A stretch of 64,000 nt of DNA from NCBI RefSeq assembly GCF_004028275.1, contig NZ_CP035033.1, positions 2,414,501-2,478,500 of the forward strand, written 5' to 3'. How positions within the stretch are numbered: the first letter of the stretch is position 1; the number at the start of each line of letters is the position of its first letter. Shown in pieces: positions 56,801 to 63,679 of the stretch. The translations under genes were made by a program, and so were the position numbers. The notes beneath the pieces were generated by a model. That model was not told the origin of the DNA. It saw nothing but the letters and a program-made list of their open reading frames with translations, and ran no database searches. This stretch comes from Hydrogenovibrio thermophilus (GTDB lineage Bacteria; Pseudomonadota; Gammaproteobacteria; Thiomicrospirales; Thiomicrospiraceae).

Positions 56801-56964
56801 ATACTGCATTTACTACACAAAAAGACATAAACTCACGCTTAGGTGACCATGGTCGTGTTGAAATGGTGTTTTTAAGCCATACAGGCAAAAGAGATCATAC
56901 AATGTATTTCTTACTTGTAATGTTAAATGTAGCTAGTCTATGGCAGTCAAAGCAAACCCTTTGA
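53803..56964 (+). CDS. very large tyrosine recombinase, partner 2
   Basis: A 1053-aa protein with a complete tyrosine recombinase core in its middle. Arg-I is in GFRLGLRITEAIELKF (near 560), followed by the HLRHSFASWHFF box (near 674-678), a ~55-residue insertion, and RIGHGSIETTLEHYIHS with the nucleophile tyrosine near 751. About 550 residues precede the core and 300 follow it, far more than the usual 300-400-aa integrase. The far C-terminus (ILRHSGQMKPLHTTKEKRYW) is not recognised. It is translationally coupled to partner 1 and is presumably the catalytic integrase of the element next to the broken tRNA-Phe. Confidence 0.85.
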   Translation: MEPTDLEEFKPILLTETKIIQSILIQFWTKILEDAENDEIRQHIKLTQSSVASKLKKQMPPKTPEPFIYSFLIFLFEPTHGIEINSQRYSNIRIKPEQVEECFGKLDVGVHVLATASQIYNMLVEQGNIEQLWQLHYIHEIHKVNRITNPISEQKEWQRYLFIETLHQTYQDAITAVGFQPKLLTRQEQSALIILSLLFDSGVPNPKYLMSLLRQLHALENYQYFKGRLFFEIITHSTNPPKKFFISKQTEVLLYRIKPWKMPLKKQDKSLHKDLLESMRAILKNWSLKVSIFPTSLQGWCRWVSLYQSKYWSPILLACNKGKHVNHSLNDSATKRLFRTESNIHSTIEFDDESNQKQTTLRSYTFSEIRKVFDINVGKSNHKKQFDEINAKYALLAPKLKDNYLLILDWGKSYIQLDHKGQFKKNPKQILKKISAIGRHLVAVANTQFLQKISAEERTAIFREVIDQAISIKNKNDIQYHLRDFNIWLEKSHRSEKIQHKEDVFGTPSMTDMTVNANLISFDEYESIKSSLTELITKYPEDESYKVMLAILILGFRLGLRITEAIELKFIDYLFCNTSPQILIRESEERKTKSLNAKRAQKLTDFLTDDEVKLLNEHHQFQQKRFGRFTNGKNNYYFFSTEDNGCKLKSVEDIKKKLMHLIREVCKDTSLKYHHLRHSFASWHFFSSAISELDLNIGDYFAHLPKTEAWLQQANTRKLQHLPTQLKSKKYPYWLAQRIGHGSIETTLEHYIHSVDLINMLYQDSLVSNLTINDLHGLTNIPISTLKKQKNRLDFALTRLTNSIPKLKAKKHQSLLSLREEWLAPEEIQKCIEPITANLPYYRYMSFLYHSSSTGNISNLGFTRKEIKQLTRLFQDTPAFRIRALNIAEQSLLASYLDKIMDVYQFTPNKDTAFPRRLDALLDTFKSRLHPYSSDTDSLQIQRSYHLIFRDETSGKILVEFAQKMNIPIKLILRHSGQMKPLHTTKEKRYWKKILGLKHNTAFTTQKDINSRLGDHGRVEMVFLSHTGKRDHTMYFLLVMLNVASLWQSKQTL

Positions 56965-57060
56965 TAGGATAAAGTCTTCGCTTTAACCGCTTCAAGAAAG
57001 CAGTCATAAGTCCAATTCATTCATATAACATTTAAATTGTTTAACAACTCTGCATGGACT

Positions 57061-57090
57061 TAGTCAATTAACTAATTAGTTAATTGGCTA
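57061..57090. repeat. 30-bp near-perfect palindrome
   Basis: Fifteen bases on each side of the centre at 57075/57076 pair with one exception (T-G). The core is TTAACTAATTAGTTAA. It lies 97 bases after the large recombinase gene with no T tail, so it could be a recombinase or regulator binding site rather than a terminator. Confidence 0.75.
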
Positions 57091-57125
57091 AGTGATGTGA
57101 AAAAGAATGGCATTATGGGCCGTCA

Positions 57126-57141
57126 AAAAGTGCACACTTTT
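57126..57141. repeat. short inverted repeat AAAAGTG-CA-CACTTTT
   Basis: A perfect 7+2+7 inverted repeat 35 bases after the 30-bp palindrome and about 100 bases before the next small gene. A candidate operator or weak terminator. Confidence 0.4.
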
Positions 57142-57244
57142 CTTATGACTTCGGAGAGTAAATAATAAAAATGGAAAAGAGCAAATCTTTTTGACATTAC
57201 AATAACAAGAAAAAAATAAGCATTTCTATGAAGAGGCTAACATA

Positions 57245-57505
57245 ATGACCGGTTTTTCCGACTGCACTTCAGAAGTTGATCAATACATTATGGGTTATCA
57301 GTACGATCCTGAAAAAGAAATGCGACCTATAGATATTGCCGTCATGTATAAAAAATTTGAAATGGTTTTTGGTTTTTGTATCGCAGACAGAACAAGCAAC
57401 CGTTTGGGAAATAGAATCTTTGAACAGATAGAAGAACAAGTTAATAAGAATAAGTATGACAAGAAATGGTTAGATGAATCGAAAATTGAAGGATTGGCTG
57501 AATAA
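57245..57505 (+). CDS. small orphan protein, possibly the first part of a stop-interrupted gene
   Basis: An 86-aa acidic protein of unknown family, with AAGAGG placed correctly before the ATG. Directly after its TAA stop the same frame stays open for 60 further codons to 57688, reading like ordinary protein (VVIITSPKVFSLYKIIT). The gene may therefore have been a 147-codon frame broken by a nonsense change. It follows the recombinase pair by 280 bases and could be a third component of the element. Confidence 0.5.
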   Translation: MTGFSDCTSEVDQYIMGYQYDPEKEMRPIDIAVMYKKFEMVFGFCIADRTSNRLGNRIFEQIEEQVNKNKYDKKWLDESKIEGLAE

Positions 57506-57819
57506 CTCTATCGAGGGATTCATTCAGATTTCGGATTTGATTTACCAAAAACCATATACAAGACAATAAAACATAAAGCTAACGAAGAAGCCATTACTAC
57601 AATGCCTAACAAGAATGTGGTAATCATTACTTCACCTAAAGTATTTTCTCTTTATAAAATTATAACACAAGCAGTATCCACCCCATAGAGCCGAACTATT
57701 TATTACTGGTAGCTTCAGCCCCGTCAAAACCCAAAACCTTAATAAAAGATTGACTGAATAAAGTTATCGAGGGGGTTATCAAAATCATTACATAAAACAG
57801 TAAGGCTTGAGGACTACAT
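57506..57819. other. 314-bp region after small orphan gene
   Basis: Holds the in-frame continuation of the small orphan gene (to 57688) and then AT-rich DNA before the convergent gene at 57820. I see no RNA gene or terminator. Confidence 0.4.
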
Positions 57820-58335
57820 TCAACTCGATGCTCTAATCGGTGCCGCAAACTGAAGAAACGCTTCGTCTGAATTTTGAAAAAAACGATCGAAATATTCGTT
57901 TGATCCGATAAATACATAGCTTATATATTTATGCTTTTGAATAAAGGCTCTGATCTGCCAAACAAAACTAGACTCAATTAAATGGCTTGTATTAAAAAAT
58001 CCATTTAGAACCACGGTAGCCCGCCCTTTTGCTCTACATGCCTCATCAACTTCATCCAGTATATTTCCAATGATAATTCCCGGTGACATAGGCATTTCCA
58101 TGGAATCAAGATTGAGATCACGAAGGGGTTGATGTAAATATGGTCGAAATGTCTCTAAGCTAGAAAGGTCAAAATAGTAATAGGGAGTCGAATAACGCCT
58201 AAAGAGTTCTTCTATCGATTCTTGTGAGGGTTTATTCTCAACTATCATATAAACGGGCTGCCCGGATTCTAAACAATGCTCAAGCTCCACGTTATCTTTA
58301 AAATCAGTATAAAAAACATTGTCTGTATGATTCAT
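57820..58335 (-). CDS. orphan protein resembling the Walker-B region of archaeal-type ATPases
   Basis: A 171-aa protein that I cannot assign. The C-terminal half, with ESSFVWQIRAFIQKHKYISY, VFIGSNEYFDRFF and AAPIRAS, resembles the part of archaeal-type/STAND ATPases that follows Walker B. There is no P-loop and a Walker B aspartate is not clear (VVLNGFFNT). It may be a decayed remnant or a small adaptor. It is AT-rich and on the opposite strand from the recombinases. Confidence 0.5.
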   Translation of the reverse strand: MNHTDNVFYTDFKDNVELEHCLESGQPVYMIVENKPSQESIEELFRRYSTPYYYFDLSSLETFRPYLHQPLRDLNLDSMEMPMSPGIIIGNILDEVDEACRAKGRATVVLNGFFNTSHLIESSFVWQIRAFIQKHKYISYVFIGSNEYFDRFFQNSDEAFLQFAAPIRASS

Positions 58336-58641
58336 GGTTGCTCACTTGCGATAAATAAAGAGAACCGCAGTAATACCTTTTCTGCGTATAGCGTTTAAAA
58401 CATTAACATCATGCCGAAATACGCGTGTCCTATATTTTGAATTGCGAGCAGTGGTTTCCAAGCGAGCTCGATACTCATTCTGGGGACAAATTTAAAAATT
58501 GCATCCACAAAGAAGCAATCATTTGGCATTTGATGAACTTCAGTACTCATAACTCCTGACAGACGTTTTAGATCATTAAAACGTATCTATATAATTACAT
58601 AGAATTAAATAAAAATAACCCTTAGAGTAAAAATTGGGTGA

Positions 58642-58737
58642 TTAACTCATACACTTGTGCCAAACCGGATAACCTCGTTCGACAATCTGTTTTAGTGCTT
58701 CAATTTTAAATTCTTCAGGGTATCGTTGACAGCTCAT
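58642..58737 (-). pseudogene. remnant of IS3-family transposase OrfA
   Basis: Read on the reverse strand, the 31 codons begin MSCQRYPEEFKIEALKQIVE, followed by Arg-Gly-Tyr-Pro-Val. This is the characteristic start of IS3-family OrfA proteins (helix-turn-helix part). The frame then ends after six unrelated residues, and no orfB is present, so only about a quarter of orfA survives. The bases just upstream (to about 58800) resemble an IS end, but I cannot confirm inverted repeats. Confidence 0.75.
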
Positions 58738-58973
58738 TTAGCACCTCTTTTTTTGACCATTATAAAATGGCTAAGAAGTGTCTAGTAAATTAGTGGCGAT
58801 TCAGTATATCTAAAAGCATTAAACGATTCGTCTGGCCTAAAGCTTTGCTTACTTGTGCTGTTTTCTAAGGTGTCTAAATAGCATTTTACTGCGCCAACCA
58901 AATATTTCATCTTCTAACTTTAAACTGCAGTTTAGTGAAGTTGGCAACAATTTAAAATCTTTACAAACTATAT

Positions 58974-58992
58974 AATAATGATTATGATATTC
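58974..58992. promoter_or_regulatory. Fur box upstream of FTR1 iron uptake genes
   Basis: AATAATGATTATGATATTC matches 15 of 19 bases of the Fur consensus and lies 33 bases before the cupredoxin gene, so it probably overlaps the promoter. Confidence 0.75.
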
Positions 58993-59024
58993 ATTCTTAT
59001 TAACCCTATCAGTAATGGAAAGTT

Positions 59025-59357
59025 ATGAAACCGTTAGTATTATTACAAATTATTTTAGGGAGTTTTTTCTACTCCACTTTAGCAACGGCTACGATGCCAA
59101 AATATGAGATTACCATTAAAGACCATCGGTTTTTGCCAGCTGAAATTACTATAGAAGCTGGCAAAAAGGTGTTATTAATTGTCCATAATCAAGATGCAAC
59201 CGCAGAAGAATTTGAGAGCTACTCGCTTAATAGAGAAAAATTAATTCGTGGACAGACTAAAGCCAAAATATTTATTGGTCCTTTAAAGCCTGGTAAATAT
59301 CCTTTTTTTGGCGAGTTTTTTCACAAAACTGCACAAGGCACCATTGTTGTTAAATAA
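59025..59357 (+). CDS. exported cupredoxin-domain protein
   Basis: A 110-aa secreted protein with an N-terminal signal peptide (cleavage near TATA-TM) and a cupredoxin_1/EfeO-like domain (EITIKDHRFLPAEITIEAGK, PGKYPFFGEFFHKTAQGTIV). It precedes an FTR1 permease by 11 bases. In such clusters the cupredoxin protein is thought to oxidise or bind iron or copper for the permease. Classical type-1 copper ligands (Cys) are absent, so electron transfer copper is unlikely. Regulated by Fur judging from the upstream box. Confidence 0.83.
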   Translation: MKPLVLLQIILGSFFYSTLATATMPKYEITIKDHRFLPAEITIEAGKKVLLIVHNQDATAEEFESYSLNREKLIRGQTKAKIFIGPLKPGKYPFFGEFFHKTAQGTIVVK

Positions 59358-59368
59358 GGAAATTTAAA

Positions 59369-60202
59369 ATGTTTGAAACGGCCATTATTGTTTTTAGAGA
59401 AGTACTGGAAGCCGCCATTGTTATTGGTATTATGGCGGCCGCCACACAAGCCATTCCAAATAAGAATAAATGGCTATTGTCTGGTATTTTTTTGGGGTTG
59501 CTGGGAGCGGTGTTAGTGGCACTTTTAGGTAACCAACTGGGCGAGCTTGCCGATGGACTTGGGCAAGAGTTATTTAATGCCAGCGTGGTAGGTATTGCGG
59601 TTGTAATGCTTGCTTGGCAAACCATTTGGATGTCGACACAAGGAGCGTCGATCTCCAATGATGCTAAAAAAACGGGGATGGCGATTAAAGAAGGACAAAA
59701 AGCTTTGTCTGTTTTATTGGTTATCGTGGGCCTCGCCATTTTAAGAGAGGGTTCTGAAGTCGTTGTCTTTTTATATGGTATTTCGGCTTCGGGTGCACAA
59801 GCCAACTCAATGCTTTTGGGTGGAGGCATAGGGATTTTGTCTGGCATGCTAGTAGGATTCATTATTTACACTGGATTGTTACATCTTCCCATTGGCCTAT
59901 TTTTTAAAGGCACAGCTATTTTAATAGCTTTTTTGTCCGCCGGAATGGCATCACAAGCAGCGAACTATCTGGTACAGGCAAATAAAATCCCCGTATTAGC
60001 GAGTCCTTTATGGGATTTGTCTTCTGTTCTGCCAAATGCATCTATTTTGGGGAGTTTTTTACAAACTCTTTTAGGCTATAACGCAAGACCTGATGGAATC
60101 CAAGTGGTGTTTTATGTTGTTACTCTGCTCACAATATTTTTTGCCATCAAGTGGTTAAATTACCGAAGTAAACGTTTAATACGCAAGGACGCAATGTTAT
60201 GA
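59369..60202 (+). CDS. FTR1-family iron permease
   Basis: A 277-aa inner-membrane high-affinity iron permease of the FTR1/EfeU family, with seven helices. Both REXXE iron-binding motifs are present: VFREVLEAAIVIGIMA near the N-terminus and AILREGSEVVVFLYG in the fourth helix. It is flanked by the cupredoxin gene and overlaps the outer-membrane gene (ATGA). Substrate: ferric or ferrous iron. Confidence 0.93.
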   Translation: MFETAIIVFREVLEAAIVIGIMAAATQAIPNKNKWLLSGIFLGLLGAVLVALLGNQLGELADGLGQELFNASVVGIAVVMLAWQTIWMSTQGASISNDAKKTGMAIKEGQKALSVLLVIVGLAILREGSEVVVFLYGISASGAQANSMLLGGGIGILSGMLVGFIIYTGLLHLPIGLFFKGTAILIAFLSAGMASQAANYLVQANKIPVLASPLWDLSSVLPNASILGSFLQTLLGYNARPDGIQVVFYVVTLLTIFFAIKWLNYRSKRLIRKDAML

Positions 60203-60942
60203 AAAAATTAATAAAACCAACGGCCACTCTATTTTTGTCTTTAGGAGTGATGCATTCAAATGCCACTTTTGCTGGCGCTGCGGACTATGTCTATACACCT
60301 AACGTAGAAGAAGGTGAATTTGAAATAGACTTCAAATATGGCACAAGTGGCCGAACAGATACCTCGCCCAATCAAAAACAAAATGTGACCAGTCTTGGTT
60401 TTGGATATGGCGTCAGTGAAAAATGGTTTTCAGAGCTCTATCTTAAATCTGAAAAAGAAAATGGGAAACCAGCGCAGAATGTACTTGAGTTTGAAAATAA
60501 GTTTCAATTGACTCAAACGGGGCAATACCCAATCGACATTGGTCTTATTACCGAGCTTGAACTGCCCTCGAATGGCGAAGACCCATCGGAGTTTAAGGTA
60601 GGCCCACTGTTTCAAATAAATTCAGGAAAAATGCAGTATAACGTTAACCTTCTTTTTGAAGCGAAGTTTGGTGGTAATAATCCTGCCGCGAATGAAGTAG
60701 TCGGTCAATACCAATTGCAAGCAAAATATCGGTTAAAAAAAGCGTTTGAGTTTGGAGTACAAGGGTTTGGTGAGGTGGGTGCTTGGGATAAATGGCTGCC
60801 GGCTTCGCAGCAATCTCATAAGATAGGCCCTGCACTCTTTGGCAAAATTGGCAATATTAAGTACAACACCGCCTATTTATTTGGATTAACTAAAGCAACT
60901 GAAAATAGAACCGCACGATTGCAACTTGAATATGAATTTTAA
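60199..60942 (+). CDS. outer-membrane protein associated with FTR1 system
   Basis: A 247-aa exported beta-rich protein with a signal peptide (cleavage near TFA-GA) and alternating hydrophobic strands typical of a small outer-membrane barrel (VTSLGFGYGVSEKWFSELYL, FGVQGFGEVGAWDKW), ending in aromatic ...LEYEF as barrel proteins do. It is translationally coupled to the permease by a four-base overlap. It probably provides an outer-membrane route or sensor for the iron system; this is inference. Confidence 0.8.
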   Translation: MKKLIKPTATLFLSLGVMHSNATFAGAADYVYTPNVEEGEFEIDFKYGTSGRTDTSPNQKQNVTSLGFGYGVSEKWFSELYLKSEKENGKPAQNVLEFENKFQLTQTGQYPIDIGLITELELPSNGEDPSEFKVGPLFQINSGKMQYNVNLLFEAKFGGNNPAANEVVGQYQLQAKYRLKKAFEFGVQGFGEVGAWDKWLPASQQSHKIGPALFGKIGNIKYNTAYLFGLTKATENRTARLQLEYEF

Positions 60943-60976
60943 GATTTATTTCTTAAAATAACTAAATATTTTTTGA

Positions 60977-61198
60977 GCTTCCCAAAACACCGTTTTTCAA
61001 TGTCAAATCCAAACCTTTTGGTATGGACTGGCTTACTTTATAGTTAGCTTGTTGCTAACCGCCATTGTGATCGGCAGCTTTATTCTCTTGTGGTGGATTG
61101 TTTGGCTAATCACTCGCTCAATTAAAGGGTTGAGTGCATTGGAAAGACAAAAAGTCATTGAAGGCACTTTTTTTGGCTTTGACAATGAGCTCTCTTAA
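60977..61198 (+). pseudogene. truncated small membrane protein (DUF4870-like C-terminus)
   Basis: An open stretch without usable start codon encodes FQCQIQTFWYGLAYFIVSLL, a second hydrophobic run (GSFILLWWIVWLITRSIKGL) and a stop. This resembles the C-terminal two helices of small membrane proteins with an HFRWQIRTFW-type motif. The 5' part is missing, so it is a remnant. Confidence 0.55.
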
Positions 61199-61273
61199 GT
61201 CTTAGTTGGGTCAATGTGTGACCCAACTTAATTTTAATATTCGTGAGGCACAAATAAATCAAGGTTGATTTGT

Positions 61274-62221
61274 TTAAGGAATCAATTTGTCTCCACGAAT
61301 CTCATCAACATTTAAACCAAAATCTTGAAAATTACTTCGAACTGAATGCTTCTCAGATTGTATTTTTGAATTGTAATACCCCATTTCATTTCTGTCTTGT
61401 AATCTGTTCTGTAAATCAAAATTGGCACGGGGTTGAGCATTAATATATAAAGCAATATCTGCTACTTGCCTATCGTTCAATGTACCTCCTTGACCTAAAG
61501 GCATATTTTTTTGAATCCAGACAGGTGCCTTATGAAGCTTGCTCATTCCTGCGCCTGTGTTATAAGAAAGCCAATGGCCATTTTTTTCACCCCAAAGTGG
61601 TGGAAAGTGAGATAATCCGGCACCTTCTTTGCCATGACACACGCTACATTTTTGTATATAAAGCTTTTGACCGTTCAGATAATTTAAGTGTGTGGCTTTT
61701 TTCTGGAGTTTGGCAAATTTCTTAGCATTCTTTACCCAAAACTCTGAATATTTTGGGTTCACAGGACGCTTCGCATCCATTTTAATCGGAGTCCCTTCCG
61801 ACAACCATGTAATGTAAGCAGCCATTGCAATACTGACTTCCGTATCAATAATCGGACGCTTGCCATTCATGCTACGCATAAAACAGTTGTTAATTCTATC
61901 TTGCAATGTCTGAACCGTTTTTTCTCTTGATGAATAGGCCGGAAAAGCTGCTGCTGTGCCAATAAATGTGCCTAAACTTGGAAAAGTGCCGGGCTTCCCA
62001 TCTTTGCCTGGTAAATGACAACTCTTACACTGTAAACGATTACCAACTAAGTCTTTTGTCATGTCATGAGTATCAGTTTTGCTCATCACTTCTTCACCCA
62101 GACGTATCATTTTTCCAAGCTGACCTTCAGGGTAAGCTTCAGATGTTTTAAAACTATCAGCCAAAACCAGCACAGGTAAACTGACAAAAATAATTATCAA
62201 TAATTTGTTAAGTAATCTCAT
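61274..62221 (-). CDS. dihaem cytochrome c, TsdA-like
   Basis: A 315-aa periplasmic cytochrome c with a signal peptide (cleavage near VLA-DS) and two haem sites: LQCKSCHLPG (residues 65-69) and QKCSVCHGKEG (192-196). Between them NCFMRSMNGKRP resembles the TsdA region that supplies a cysteine haem ligand (C113 here). TsdA oxidises thiosulfate to tetrathionate or reduces it. The ATG at 62221 with GGAGG nine bases upstream is preferred over one at 62248. It stands upstream of nothing on its strand, with a beta-propeller gene 120 bases behind. Exact substrate is uncertain. Confidence 0.82.
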   Translation of the reverse strand: MRLLNKLLIIIFVSLPVLVLADSFKTSEAYPEGQLGKMIRLGEEVMSKTDTHDMTKDLVGNRLQCKSCHLPGKDGKPGTFPSLGTFIGTAAAFPAYSSREKTVQTLQDRINNCFMRSMNGKRPIIDTEVSIAMAAYITWLSEGTPIKMDAKRPVNPKYSEFWVKNAKKFAKLQKKATHLNYLNGQKLYIQKCSVCHGKEGAGLSHFPPLWGEKNGHWLSYNTGAGMSKLHKAPVWIQKNMPLGQGGTLNDRQVADIALYINAQPRANFDLQNRLQDRNEMGYYNSKIQSEKHSVRSNFQDFGLNVDEIRGDKLIP

Positions 62222-62344
62222 TGGTGTCTTCCTCCAGTCCCTATTCACGTCCTTTCCGATTTAAAATGCACGTGGTGACTTAATCAAACGACATTAACGT
62301 GTAAAAATTAACGCCATACGAGATAAACATTATTCTTATACCAG

Positions 62345-63298
62345 TTAATGAATAACCGCTATTTGATGTCCCTCTCCTCTTGGTAAAGAAATGGCTTGTA
62401 GGACTTCAAAGGAGCGTTCATCTAACAACCATATGATCGGTTTTTGGCGGCTAGATACATAAACTTTATGCGTTCCTTTAATAGTATTTAAGTGGTAAGG
62501 TGACGGAGATAAAGATAAAAACTTAATAGCCCCCGTTTTTAATTGAATTGCTGCAACCTTATTATCTTTAATACTGCTTACAAATAACTGAGAGCCATCA
62601 TTACTGATATCCAGTCCATGAACCTTTTTGCCAATTTCATACTCATTCACAATTTCACCGGTTTTACGGTCGATAGCTACAACAGTTTGCATACTCGGAT
62701 TCGCAGCATAAATCATTTCCTGGTCTTTTGAAAAAATGAGGTGTGTCGGTTGATCTCCGCCATCCAGCTCTCTAACCACAGCCATCTTATCAAGGTCAAT
62801 TTCACTAATATTATTACTACTCGTATTGCTAACATAAACATAGCGGCTATCCATACTCATAATGGCATAATTTGGAACCTTGCCAGTTTCTAAAGTTTTT
62901 ATAACTTTATTTGTGGCTAAATCAGTAATACTAACCTGCTTAATCTTTAAATGTGTAGATACAACATAACTTCCATTCGGGGTAATTTCTAAATGATGGG
63001 TAACACTTGGAAGAGGTATGGTTTTGACAACCTTATGCGTTTTCGTAGAAATAAAATACAACTTTGGCTCTTTTAAACTACTGGCAATGACATGTTGGCC
63101 ATCGGGTGTCGCGACTACTGCATGAGACATAGGAATGCCGGGAATTTCATATTTTATTTTTCCATCTGCCGCATCCATGACTACAACTTCATTCCCTGAT
63201 CCTAAAGGAATATATACCAGCGGTGCAGCATAACTTCCAAAAGAAAGTAAGTATAACAACACACCTACTATTTTATTTAATGGCAATACGGTGTTCAT
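62345..63298 (-). CDS. exported YVTN-type beta-propeller protein
   Basis: A 317-aa exported protein with a signal peptide (cleavage near SYA-AP) and about seven YVTN/cytochrome-d1-like repeats, for instance YVYVSNTSSNNISEIDLDKM and MIYAANPSMQTVVAIDRKTG. No haem-binding motif, so it is not a nitrite reductase; a binding or scaffold role is likely. It is transcribed toward the TsdA-like gene and may be co-expressed. Confidence 0.85.
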   Translation of the reverse strand: MNTVLPLNKIVGVLLYLLSFGSYAAPLVYIPLGSGNEVVVMDAADGKIKYEIPGIPMSHAVVATPDGQHVIASSLKEPKLYFISTKTHKVVKTIPLPSVTHHLEITPNGSYVVSTHLKIKQVSITDLATNKVIKTLETGKVPNYAIMSMDSRYVYVSNTSSNNISEIDLDKMAVVRELDGGDQPTHLIFSKDQEMIYAANPSMQTVVAIDRKTGEIVNEYEIGKKVHGLDISNDGSQLFVSSIKDNKVAAIQLKTGAIKFLSLSPSPYHLNTIKGTHKVYVSSRQKPIIWLLDERSFEVLQAISLPRGEGHQIAVIH

Positions 63299-63679
63299 AT
63301 TAAGCTCCTTAAAATCGTTATAAAATTAAAATTTAACGTCAGGATATGATTCAGGTGAGTTCTCAACAAAATAAACACTGTGAAACTTATACTCCAACGC
63401 TCTCTACAGACTTAGAAAGTCTTAATAAGTTAAATCTATATTGCGTGCTATCTCTCGACCCTGAAGACGTACGTTCTAATTTTTAGAGAAGGCTACATTT
63501 ACAACGAATTCCTGTGTATTGAATACCTAATCTATTATTCCTCTAGGAACATACTGTCAAACCGTGTCATCTTTGGCTCCTGAATGTTTTGTGTGGTAAC
63601 TTAACCATTCTCAAGCCGATAATATCCACTTCCTTCTACAGGTTTCAGGTGGTGTGTTTATTATCTGAATCAGGATCAA
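63299..63679. other. 381-bp intergenic region
   Basis: AT-rich stretch between the DsbA-like and beta-propeller genes. I see no open frame with a plausible protein, no RNA gene and no clear promoter. Confidence 0.4.

Larger units (their letters stand above)
58336..59024. other. 689-bp gene-poor region with IS remnant and Fur box
   Basis: No intact gene. It contains an inverted repeat ACGTTTTA - GATCAT - TAAAACGT at 58563-58584, the transposase remnant at 58642-58737 with possible IS terminal sequence up to about 58800, and the Fur box before the cupredoxin gene. Confidence 0.6.

Noticed and set aside
50915-56964. Group I intron interrupting tRNA-Phe
   Set aside because: The break is after the anticodon arm rather than inside the loop, no intron core elements were seen, and the following genes are recombinases rather than a homing endonuclease.
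62345-63298. Cytochrome cd1 nitrite reductase
   Set aside because: The beta-propeller lacks haem c motifs and the length is only 317 aa.
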